Shown here one piece after another: positions 34,912-41,974 of a stretch of 64,000 bases of DNA. Within the stretch, counting starts at the first letter, position 1; each line of letters begins with the position of its first letter. Below the pieces are notes generated by a model, which saw only the letters and a list, made by a program, of their open reading frames with translations, searched no databases and was not told the DNA's origin. Source of the DNA: an uncultured Muribaculaceae bacterium (GTDB lineage Bacteria; Bacteroidota; Bacteroidia; Bacteroidales; Muribaculaceae); NCBI GenBank assembly GCA_910576935.1, contig CAJTKG010000009.1, positions 27,405 to 91,404 of the forward strand. The letters are read 5' to 3'. The position numbers and the translations under genes are program-made.

Positions 34912-36513
34912 TTAGAAGATATTTGCGATAGGCACTGCCCAGTTGTGCTGTTCGGTGCGCACATCGCCGCGCGATACGATGCCGATTACGACAAGCTTGC
35001 CGTCTTTGACAGCGAGGATCGGGCCGCCCGAGTTACCGTGGTCTGTACCGCTCGAGTGGAGTATACAGCCATTGGCGGCAAGGCCTTTGCGCGAAGTGGT
35101 CAGCTCTGAGCTGATAGGCTCTACTTTCTCTTTGCCGTCGAGGACACCGATTCCTTTGGGGAAACCGAGCACGACGAGTTTCTGCATAGGCATGAGATTG
35201 CGGCTCAACTCGGGGTCGGCTGAAATCGTGCCTCGCTGTCCGCCGGTCTTGGTAGTATATGCCCAGTCGGTCGACCACATGGTCTCGGGCATGCCTTCGA
35301 TTGCAGGGTAGGGGAAGTTCCAATAAACGGGATCTCCGTCATCATCGGTGCCGAGGTTTGCCTTCTTGTCGAGACTGTGGTTGATGGTGAAGTCGTCGCT
35401 TGAAAATTCAAACTGTTTGCCTGACAGAGATGATACGGCGATGAAATTGGCTTTGATTGTTACGCCCGGATAAGATGCAGCCGCGCGGGCAAAGACACTG
35501 ACCTGACTTTCGCCGGTGGGATCGTCATAGAGCCATCCTTCGATGCAGTGGCGGGCGGTGACGAAACGGCCGTCATTGAGCAGGAAACCTGTGCCCGACC
35601 ATCCATAATTGTTGTCGCCGTTCTTGATTATGTGTTCCTGACCGTTGACGACGGCGGCGACTTTGGTTGTCTGAATATAGAAAACGTCTTTGGGCACACC
35701 CTGTTCCTCGAGCATGGCGGCGAAGCCCGAGGCCGATCCGCCGCTTTCTCTGACACGTGCTTCGGCAGCTGCTATGGCCTTGCTTGTTTCGTTGCGCAGA
35801 CGTGAGATTTCGCTTTCGTGTTGCTGTTGCATACGTTTGTTCTCTTCGGCCCAGCTGATGCTGTCCTGACGCGCTTTGTCGCGTTGACGGGCAAGGCTGT
35901 TGTTGAAGTCCTCGTTCATCTTTATGTTTTCTGCACGCAGGTCCTTGATCTCATCGCTTTGACGCACAATGAAATATGAACCTACGCCGATGCAGAGCAC
36001 AAGCAAGACACCTAAAGCCGTGAGAGCCTGTTTGTAAGGTCTTAAAGCCTGTTGGCGGAAAAGACTCAGACGCGCTGAGAGACCGATGCTCTTCACAAGC
36101 GATTTGTCGCCCTCGGGGACGATGAAGCCCATTCGCGGGCCGTTGGTAGAGAGCTGTATCTCGTCGCCGTTCTGCAGATACCACTCTTTGTCGACACGAT
36201 GGCCGTTGAGATATGTGGGATTGGTTTTTGACAGCTGTATCAATTTCCAGTTGTCGCCGTCTTTGACGATTGCCGCATGGCGTCGGCTGACGGTTGTGAA
36301 ACTCTCGTCGAAGCGCACCTGACAGCGCGGATCACGGCCCAGTTCGATTTGGTCGACGATGATACGCTGGTTTTCTCCGGCTTTATGATATTTTGACGAT
36401 ACTTTATGTTCGAGGACGTAGAAGCGGCGTCTGCTGCCACCCATGAGAGATTTCATGCCGGCACCGATCGAGCCGGCCATCGAACGATTGTAATTTTGTG
36501 TTGCCTGTGCCAT
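34912..36513 (-). CDS. FHA domain, membrane helix and trypsin-like serine protease
   Basis: The 533-residue protein has three parts. An N-terminal FHA domain (about 50-125) keeps Gly59-Arg60, Ser76, Arg77-Arg78-His79 and Asn103-Gly104, the phosphothreonine-binding pattern. One membrane helix (about 159-183) is followed by a coiled coil (185-252). The C-terminal chymotrypsin-fold domain (about 270-533) has a full candidate triad: His322 (TARHC), Asp416 (STDWAYT) and Ser495 (GNSGGP). Expected topology places FHA inside and protease outside. There is no PDZ domain, unlike DegP/HtrA. It could be the output, with cytoplasmic phosphorylation gating a periplasmic protease. Confidence 0.88.
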   Translation of the reverse strand: MAQATQNYNRSMAGSIGAGMKSLMGGSRRRFYVLEHKVSSKYHKAGENQRIIVDQIELGRDPRCQVRFDESFTTVSRRHAAIVKDGDNWKLIQLSKTNPTYLNGHRVDKEWYLQNGDEIQLSTNGPRMGFIVPEGDKSLVKSIGLSARLSLFRQQALRPYKQALTALGVLLVLCIGVGSYFIVRQSDEIKDLRAENIKMNEDFNNSLARQRDKARQDSISWAEENKRMQQQHESEISRLRNETSKAIAAAEARVRESGGSASGFAAMLEEQGVPKDVFYIQTTKVAAVVNGQEHIIKNGDNNYGWSGTGFLLNDGRFVTARHCIEGWLYDDPTGESQVSVFARAAASYPGVTIKANFIAVSSLSGKQFEFSSDDFTINHSLDKKANLGTDDDGDPVYWNFPYPAIEGMPETMWSTDWAYTTKTGGQRGTISADPELSRNLMPMQKLVVLGFPKGIGVLDGKEKVEPISSELTTSRKGLAANGCILHSSGTDHGNSGGPILAVKDGKLVVIGIVSRGDVRTEQHNWAVPIANIF

Positions 36514-36554
36514 ATTTGCTTTTATGTGATTTTCGGTTGTATATTGTATTTTTA

Positions 36555-37940
36555 TTAATATTCAGATCCTTCGACTCTTAGTTTCACATCTCCGATAGAA
36601 ATTATGTCACCGGCTTTTATGTGTGCGCCGTTTGGATCTACCTCGACTGAGTTTACATATGTGCCGTTGAGAGACGTCTTCCATCTCATGGCGCTACCTG
36701 ACTGCGGGCAGGCGGCACTACAGTGGGCACATGGGAAATTATGCTCGAATCGCAGGCCTAAGACACAATCGCTTCGCCACTGACCGTCGCGTATGGTCCA
36801 GCTGTTGTCGCGCGGGTTACGCTCTATTGTGCAGTGACAGCGTGAGATATAGCAAGTCTCCTGCTCACGTATCTTGATGTTGTTCCATACGTCGGCCGAG
36901 TCACGTCCGACCGTAAGCACCGAGCTGTTGTCTTTGAAAAATTCGTTGAGCCGGTATGTGCGGCCGAGGTCTTCACCTTGCATCACTCTAAGAGTGACAC
37001 CTCTGCTGAGGTCGGTTATAAAGTCGTGTCGTATGCTGCTGCCCGTGTTGATTTTCATTCCTGTCGGAGCCGGCATCAGACGTGTGACGTCGTTGATTGT
37101 CTGCAGGCGGTTTTTGAAGTTTGGTGCGAGACATCCTTCGAGTAGGTCAAGCCATTTGCCATTGCCTGATTTGCGCAGCAATTCACGGTCCCAGTCGCCG
37201 TTATGGCCGCGTGTGATATACAAAGGCATATCGCCCTCGCTTCTCAGAGGCCCGAAAGGCAGGTTGCCTGTCAGAAGTTGATACATCATCACTCCGAAAG
37301 AGAAAATATCGGTCGTCGGGAGCACTGTGGCGTTGCCGCGTTTGGGATTTATCTGCTCGGGAGGCATATAGGCTATCGTGCCGAAACGTTGTTGCGGGAT
37401 GCCGAGCAGACCGCGTTGTGTGAGACGGTTGTTCTGGTCGCCCGAAATGCCGAAGTCTGTCAGCACGGCATGGTCAAGCGAGCGAAGCAGCACATTCTCG
37501 GGCTTTAGGTCGCGGTGTACTTTGCCGTTGTTGTGGAGGTCGCGCAGGCCGTAAAGCACGTGGAGCGAGAGAGTCGTCAGGTCTACGCCGGGTTTTTCTG
37601 TAGCGCTGCCAAGATCACCCTCGGCACAATACTCCATGACGATAAACGGGTTGCCCTTGATTTCGCCTTTGCCGACAGACCTCACCAGATAGTCGCTGTC
37701 TATGCATCCCGTCTCATATTCGCGATCAAAGCGTTTGAGCAGGTTGGGGCGCTCGTCAGCCATTACCTCCCACAGTTTTAGCAACTTCAAGGCATATATA
37801 CTGTTGTCTCTGTCCTGCACCTTAAAAACGCGCCCGAATGTGCCTTCTCCCAGGAATTTATCGATGCGATAACGGTTGTTTATATAATCGCCTTTGGCAA
37901 AATCGCAACGTTCGGCCACTATATTGCCGCTGAAAGCCAT
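36555..37940 (-). CDS. Soluble Ser/Thr kinase with C-terminal FHA domain (kinase 3)
   Basis: The 461-residue protein has no membrane helix. The kinase domain (about 24-290) has P-loop GEGTFG at 31-36, Lys52, HRD 142-144, DFG 162-164 and PPE 193-195. A C-terminal FHA domain (about 315-458) keeps Gly345-Arg346, Ser366-Arg367 and Asn425-Gly426-Thr427. Between those FHA strands is a 40-residue insertion with Cys392, Cys404, Cys407 and Cys411, possibly a metal site. The start at 37940 leaves a 7-bp gap to the upstream gene; 37985 would overlap it by 38 bases. Confidence 0.88.
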   Translation of the reverse strand: MAFSGNIVAERCDFAKGDYINNRYRIDKFLGEGTFGRVFKVQDRDNSIYALKLLKLWEVMADERPNLLKRFDREYETGCIDSDYLVRSVGKGEIKGNPFIVMEYCAEGDLGSATEKPGVDLTTLSLHVLYGLRDLHNNGKVHRDLKPENVLLRSLDHAVLTDFGISGDQNNRLTQRGLLGIPQQRFGTIAYMPPEQINPKRGNATVLPTTDIFSFGVMMYQLLTGNLPFGPLRSEGDMPLYITRGHNGDWDRELLRKSGNGKWLDLLEGCLAPNFKNRLQTINDVTRLMPAPTGMKINTGSSIRHDFITDLSRGVTLRVMQGEDLGRTYRLNEFFKDNSSVLTVGRDSADVWNNIKIREQETCYISRCHCTIERNPRDNSWTIRDGQWRSDCVLGLRFEHNFPCAHCSAACPQSGSAMRWKTSLNGTYVNSVEVDPNGAHIKAGDIISIGDVKLRVEGSEY

Positions 37941-37947
37941 ATCTCGG

Positions 37948-38688
37948 TTATTTATGGAATTCAAACATACGGTTGCCCATGACAATGATATCGCCGTCTT
38001 CGAGCTTTATAGGACGACCGGCGCGTATCAATGTCGTTTGCTGGGTGCTGCGGTCTTCAAGATACCAGTCGTCGCCGTCACGGACGATGACAGCCTGCTC
38101 TTTTGATGTGATCGAGTTGTTGTTAGGGTCTGTATTGGCGCGGTTGAGTATTATCTCGTTGCCCGAATAGCTGATAGGATCGTAATTGACGTTTTCGTTC
38201 TGCCACGGGATGCGTTTGAGCTGGCAGAATCCGTCGTTTCCCTGTGGGCGTGACCAGGGGTTGATTGTACCGCCGGCAAAACGGTTCCCGCCATTGAAGC
38301 CGCCTTGGTTATTGCGTGCTCCACCATGGTTGCCGTATCGGTCACCGTTGTTATTGCCCACATTATTGTTGTTGCCGCCTGACAGAGGCGTGTTGCAGCT
38401 GGGGCATACGTCCATACCGCCGCTTACGGGATAGCCGCATCGGGGGCAGAAACCGCCGTTGTTGCCCCCGTTGGGATTATTGTCAGATGAAATGTTGTTG
38501 CTGTTGCCGCCCGAACAGTCTCGTAAAGTGGCTTTGAGATTGGCGGAGTTGTCGAGACTGTCGCCGTCGGCATTGCCGCCGGGGTTGTTGTTATTGTTGT
38601 CGATAAATGATCCGGTCAGAGGCGAGTTGCATTTGATGCAACGGGTGACATTGTCTTCATTGGGCCACCCACAGTTCTTACATCTCAT
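37948..38688 (-). CDS. Double zinc-ribbon protein with C-terminal FHA-like domain
   Basis: The 246-residue protein begins with a zinc ribbon (Cys3, Cys6, Cys17, Cys20). After an Asn/Gly/Ser-rich linker comes a second ribbon (Cys81, Cys84, Cys95, Cys98), then another Asn/Gly-rich stretch (103-145). The C-terminus (about 165-246) has an FHA-like fold pattern (AVIVRDGDDWYLEDRS, KLEDGDIIVMG) but SKEQ replaces the usual SRxH, so phosphothreonine binding may be lost. No signal peptide or membrane helix is seen. It is first in the operon and may be a cytoplasmic adaptor or kinase substrate. Confidence 0.83.
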   Translation of the reverse strand: MRCKNCGWPNEDNVTRCIKCNSPLTGSFIDNNNNNPGGNADGDSLDNSANLKATLRDCSGGNSNNISSDNNPNGGNNGGFCPRCGYPVSGGMDVCPSCNTPLSGGNNNNVGNNNGDRYGNHGGARNNQGGFNGGNRFAGGTINPWSRPQGNDGFCQLKRIPWQNENVNYDPISYSGNEIILNRANTDPNNNSITSKEQAVIVRDGDDWYLEDRSTQQTTLIRAGRPIKLEDGDIIVMGNRMFEFHK

Positions 38689-38747
38689 AATGATTATATA
38701 TTTGATTGGTTTTTATAGCAGGAAAGAAATGTTTAGGTTCATTTTCG

Positions 38748-38755
38748 CAAAGATA
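38748..38755 (-). promoter_or_regulatory. -7 element at the head of the phospho-signalling operon
   Basis: The minus strand reads TATCTTTG (TAnnTTTG) about 59 bp before the first ATG of the operon. It sits in an AT-rich stretch downstream of the tsf terminator. No TTG occurs at the normal -33 spacing. Confidence 0.55.
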
Positions 38756-38846
38756 TAAAAAAAATTTGGCTTTGTTTTTATCATATGTTGTTTTAACGTT
38801 CAAAAAATTTAACTGAAAGAATGTAAAAAGATAGATTGCAAAAAAA

Positions 38847-38877
38847 CGGCAGTATCATTGTCTGTATGATACTGCCG
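38847..38877 (-). terminator. Terminator of the rplM-rpsI-rpsB-tsf operon
   Basis: A perfect 12-bp stem (CGGCAGTATCAT with ATGATACTGCCG, 7-nt loop) followed on the minus strand by TTTTTTT. It lies 38 bp past the tsf stop. Confidence 0.93.
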
Positions 38878-38915
38878 CCTTTATATAGATGGGTTATAGC
38901 TTTAGAACTGAAAAA

Positions 38916-39908
38916 TCAATCTTCGTTGAGGTTTACGCGTTTGAATGCTACAACAGTCAGACCTTCCTGAGCTTTGTTGAGATATTTCTCGATTGTCAGC
39001 TCGGGATCTTTGATAAATTCCTGTTCGAGGAGTGTCGACTCTTTGAAGAATTTGTTAAGACGGCCTGTAGCGATGTTCTGGATCATCTGCTCGGGAAGAT
39101 TGGCGGCTTTGGCCTCGGCTGTTTCTTTGGCGATGACAGCTGCCTTGTCGGCTTCTTCGCGAGTAAGCCAACCTTTGGCTATGTTTGACTCGACGTGGTC
39201 GGGTGTATCAACGAGGTTGGGGTTGATACCGGCTTTTTTGAGAGCTGCCTCTACCGCTTTCTTGACCTGCTCTTCTTTTGTCTTCTCAATGGCGACGGTC
39301 TTCTCTGATTCGATCACTGAAGCGGGAACGGTGTCACGGCTTACAGCGACGGGATTCATCGATGCGACCTGCATTGCAACATCGCGACCTACCTGATTGT
39401 CTACATTCTCGATGTTGAAACCGACAATGGTCGAAAGTTTGTTGCCGAGGTGGTTGTAAGAGTTGGTGGCGGGAGCCTCGATATATTCGTAGGCGCTGAT
39501 CTCTGTCTTTTCGCCGGTCTTGCCGCTTTCTTCGATAACGAGGTCGGCGATTGTAAGACCGTCGAGGTTAAGCGCTTTGAGTTCGTCAAGCGATTTGACA
39601 CGGTTGGCTACGGCTGCGTCGAGAATCTTTTTGGTGAGTTCGACAAAACCTGCGTTTTTGGCTACGAAATCTGTCTCGCAGTTGAGAGCCACGATAGCGG
39701 CGAAATTGCCTTCGTTTTTAGCGAGAACGCAACCTTCAGAAGCCTGGCGGTCTTCGCGTTTGGCGGCTACAGCCTGACCTTTTTTACGGAGAATCTCAAC
39801 GGCTGCCTCAATGTCGCCGTTGGTCTCGGCGAGAGCTTTTTTGCAGTCCATCAGGCCGGCGCTGGTGAGGTGGCGCAGCTTGGTGATTTCTGCCATTGTT
39901 ACTGCCAT
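38916..39908 (-). CDS. tsf: Translation elongation factor Ts
   Basis: EF-Ts exchanges GDP for GTP on EF-Tu. The 330-residue protein has the N-terminal UBA-like domain (ITKLRHLTSAGLMDCKKAL), the core signature with CETDFVAKN near 80, and the family's repeated core domain with a coiled-coil-like insertion. The N-terminus MAVTMAEI matches Bacteroidales orthologues. It is the last gene of the operon, 36 bp after rpsB, the usual arrangement. Confidence 0.97.
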   Translation of the reverse strand: MAVTMAEITKLRHLTSAGLMDCKKALAETNGDIEAAVEILRKKGQAVAAKREDRQASEGCVLAKNEGNFAAIVALNCETDFVAKNAGFVELTKKILDAAVANRVKSLDELKALNLDGLTIADLVIEESGKTGEKTEISAYEYIEAPATNSYNHLGNKLSTIVGFNIENVDNQVGRDVAMQVASMNPVAVSRDTVPASVIESEKTVAIEKTKEEQVKKAVEAALKKAGINPNLVDTPDHVESNIAKGWLTREEADKAAVIAKETAEAKAANLPEQMIQNIATGRLNKFFKESTLLEQEFIKDPELTIEKYLNKAQEGLTVVAFKRVNLNED

Positions 39909-39944
39909 AATATATAAAGTAGTTTTTTGCGTTAATAAATTTGT

Positions 39945-40763
39945 TTATTCGGCCGATTCTTCAGCTTCAGTCTCTGTCTCGGCTTCGTTTTCGGCGTCAT
40001 TGCGACGGACGCGGCGGCGCTCACGCTTGGGGGTGGCATCGCCTTCGCCTTCGCCTGCGTTGTCGACCTTCTCGGCTTTGCGCTCTTCGAGACCTTCAGC
40101 CATGGCATTGACAACAGCGCCGACGATGAGTTCGATAGATTTCGATGCGTCATCGTTTGCGGGGATAATGAAGTCGACGTTTGTCGGGTCAGAGTTGGTG
40201 TCGACCATTGCGAAGACGGGGATACCCAGACGGTTTGCTTCGGCAACGGCTATGTGTTCTTTGAGAACGTCAACGACGAAGAGTGCTGAAGGCAGACGGT
40301 TAAGGTCGGCGATTGAGCCGAGAGTCTTCTCGAGTTTTGCGCGCTGGCGGCTGACCTGAAGACGCTCGCGTTTTGAGAGGTTGTCAAATGTGCCGTCTGT
40401 CATCATCTTGTCGATAGATGTCATTTTTTTGACGGCTTTGCGGATTGTCGGGAAGTTGGTGAGCATACCGCCGGGCCAGCGTTCAATCACATAAGGCATG
40501 TTGACTGATTTGGCCATGTCGGCGATGACTTGTTTGGCCTGTTTTTTTGTTGCTACAAAGAGCACTTTCTTGCCTGATTTGGCTATGCTCTTGAGAGCTG
40601 CCGCAGCTTCTTCAACTTTGGCGGCTGTTTTATATAAGTCGATGATGTGGATACCGTTACGCTCCATGAAGATATAGGGAGCCATTGCAGGGTTCCATTT
40701 TCTTTTGAGGTGGCCGAAGTGGCAGCCTGCTTCAAGGAGTTGGTCAAATGTGGGATTAGCCAT
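39945..40763 (-). CDS. rpsB: 30S ribosomal protein S2
   Basis: The 272-residue protein is S2: MANPTFDQLLEAGCHFGHLKRKWNP, YIFMERNGIHIIDLYKT, WPGGMLTNF and GIPVFAMVDTNSDP. After the conserved core (to about 225) there is an acidic/Arg-rich tail ending ETETEAEESAE, a common Bacteroidales extension. The ATG at 40763 matches the family; the frame to 40829 adds 22 leader residues. A 139-bp gap separates it from rpsI. Confidence 0.97.
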   Translation of the reverse strand: MANPTFDQLLEAGCHFGHLKRKWNPAMAPYIFMERNGIHIIDLYKTAAKVEEAAAALKSIAKSGKKVLFVATKKQAKQVIADMAKSVNMPYVIERWPGGMLTNFPTIRKAVKKMTSIDKMMTDGTFDNLSKRERLQVSRQRAKLEKTLGSIADLNRLPSALFVVDVLKEHIAVAEANRLGIPVFAMVDTNSDPTNVDFIIPANDDASKSIELIVGAVVNAMAEGLEERKAEKVDNAGEGEGDATPKRERRRVRRNDAENEAETETEAEESAE

Positions 40764-40902
40764 GATTTGTTTTGTTGTTTTGTTTACGTTCTTTTGATTA
40801 TACAACCGTGAGGTAGGGAACGTGTCCATCTACACGGTTTAGATACTAAACACTATAATATATATTAATATATTCATGCGGCACGGGCCGTAATAAATGA
40901 TA
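40764..40902 (-). other. Non-coding gap between rpsI and rpsB
   Basis: This 139-base stretch is long for an r-protein operon. On the minus strand it has an AT-rich tract and a short hairpin, ACCGTGT with ACACGTT (6-nt loop, partly paired), about 50 bp before rpsB. It could be an S2-responsive leader or an internal processing site; no known element is recognised. Confidence 0.35.
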
Positions 40903-41289
40903 TTAACGTTTTGAGAACTGGAAGCGCTTGCGGGCTTTCGGCTGGCCGGCTTTCTTGCGTTCTACGGCGCGAGGGTCGCGGGTCATGAAACCGTGTTTGC
41001 GGAGCACTGCCTTGTCATCGGGGTTGATTTTCACCAACGCGCGGGCGATGCCGAGACGGAGCGCTTCAGCCTGTCCTTTGTAACCGCCCCCGTCGAGGTT
41101 GACGTGGATGTCATATTTGCCGTCGATGTCGAGGGTTGTCAGAGGCTGTTTTACGATATATTGAAGAATCGAAGAGGGAAAATATACTTCGAGAGGGCGT
41201 TTGTTGATTGTGATGGTGCCGTTGCCTTCTTTTAAGATCACACGTGCGACTGCGGCTTTACGGCGGCCTACTGCGTTAATTGTTTCCAT
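40903..41289 (-). CDS. rpsI: 30S ribosomal protein S9
   Basis: The 128-residue protein begins METINAVGRRKAAVARV and ends KARKRFQFSKR, the basic tail of S9 that reaches the ribosomal P site. The segment GGGYKGQAEALRLGIARAL is diagnostic. It starts 7 bp after rplM, the conserved L13-S9 pair. Confidence 0.98.
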   Translation of the reverse strand: METINAVGRRKAAVARVILKEGNGTITINKRPLEVYFPSSILQYIVKQPLTTLDIDGKYDIHVNLDGGGYKGQAEALRLGIARALVKINPDDKAVLRKHGFMTRDPRAVERKKAGQPKARKRFQFSKR

Positions 41290-41296
41290 GCTTCAA

Positions 41297-41776
41297 TTAT
41301 TTCAATGTGTTAATGTCGATAACTTTGGGGTTCTGTGCTTCGTGGGGATGGTTGGGGCCGTTGTAAACATGCATGTTTTCAATCAGACGGCGACCGATGC
41401 GGTTTTTGGGAAGCATACCTTTCATGACACGGATATAAAGCGGGTGCATGCCCGGTTTGATGTGTTTGTTGAAAGATTTTTTCATCAGCACTTCGGGTGT
41501 TGCCTGGCGCTGACCGCCGGGATAACCGGTGTAGTTGAGATAGATGTGGTCGGTCATCTTTTTGCCTGTCAGAACGACTTTGTCGGCGTTGATGATGATG
41601 ACGTTGTCGCCACACTCGGTGTAGGGGGTGTAAGAGGGTTTGTATTTGCCGCGAAGCAATTTTGCGACTTTAGAGCAGAGACGACCCAGATGCTGATCGG
41701 TTGCGTCGATCACGACCCACTCGTGCTCGACCTGCTGTGCGTTGGGAGATACGGTTTTGTAGCTTAAAGTATCCAC
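41297..41776 (-). CDS. rplM: 50S ribosomal protein L13
   Basis: The 159-residue protein has WVVIDATDQHLGRLCSKVAKLLRGK, DNVIIINADKVVLTGKK, and AVKGMLPKN-type sequence (VMKGMLPKNRIGRRL) characteristic of L13. It is the first gene of the four-gene operon and is preceded by a leader of about 100 bases downstream of a consensus promoter. Confidence 0.98.
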   Translation of the reverse strand: MDTLSYKTVSPNAQQVEHEWVVIDATDQHLGRLCSKVAKLLRGKYKPSYTPYTECGDNVIIINADKVVLTGKKMTDHIYLNYTGYPGGQRQATPEVLMKKSFNKHIKPGMHPLYIRVMKGMLPKNRIGRRLIENMHVYNGPNHPHEAQNPKVIDINTLK

Positions 41777-41881
41777 TGTTTAATTAATTGATTAGTAGTT
41801 AAATAAATTTGACCGTAGTCAAGCCGACGCTCGGCCAAAAGCGCCTGAATGACGACTGTCGTTAATTAATTTGGACATAAT
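41777..41881 (-). promoter_or_regulatory. Leader of the rplM operon
   Basis: The roughly 105-base 5' untranslated region contains GCCGA-GCG-TCGGC and an ACGAC/GTCGT inverted repeat on the minus strand. Ribosomal-protein leaders that bind L13 have been proposed in Bacteroidia, as far as I remember. Feedback control by L13 is therefore plausible but not shown. Confidence 0.45.
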
Positions 41882-41888
41882 CGGTCTG

Positions 41889-41920
41889 CAAAGGTACGAT
41901 TTTAACCGCTATTAGCCAAA
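41889..41920 (-). promoter_or_regulatory. Promoter of the rplM operon
   Basis: The minus strand reads TTTG, 20 bp, then TACCTTTG, a full consensus match about 113 bp before the rplM ATG. Confidence 0.85.
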
Positions 41921-41974
41921 CTTTTCGACTATAAATTGTTAAAAAAAATCGGGCAACTTGATTTGATGCTGCTG

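Noticed and set aside
27525..38688. Kinase island as a phage-defence system
   Set aside because: No nuclease, NTPase sensor or toxin effector is present, and most products face the envelope.
27525..38688. Kinase island as part of a type VI secretion locus (PpkA/PppA/Fha)
   Set aside because: No Tss genes (sheath, Hcp, VgrG, ClpV) lie on either side; ClpB at 2503 is the chaperone form and is distant.
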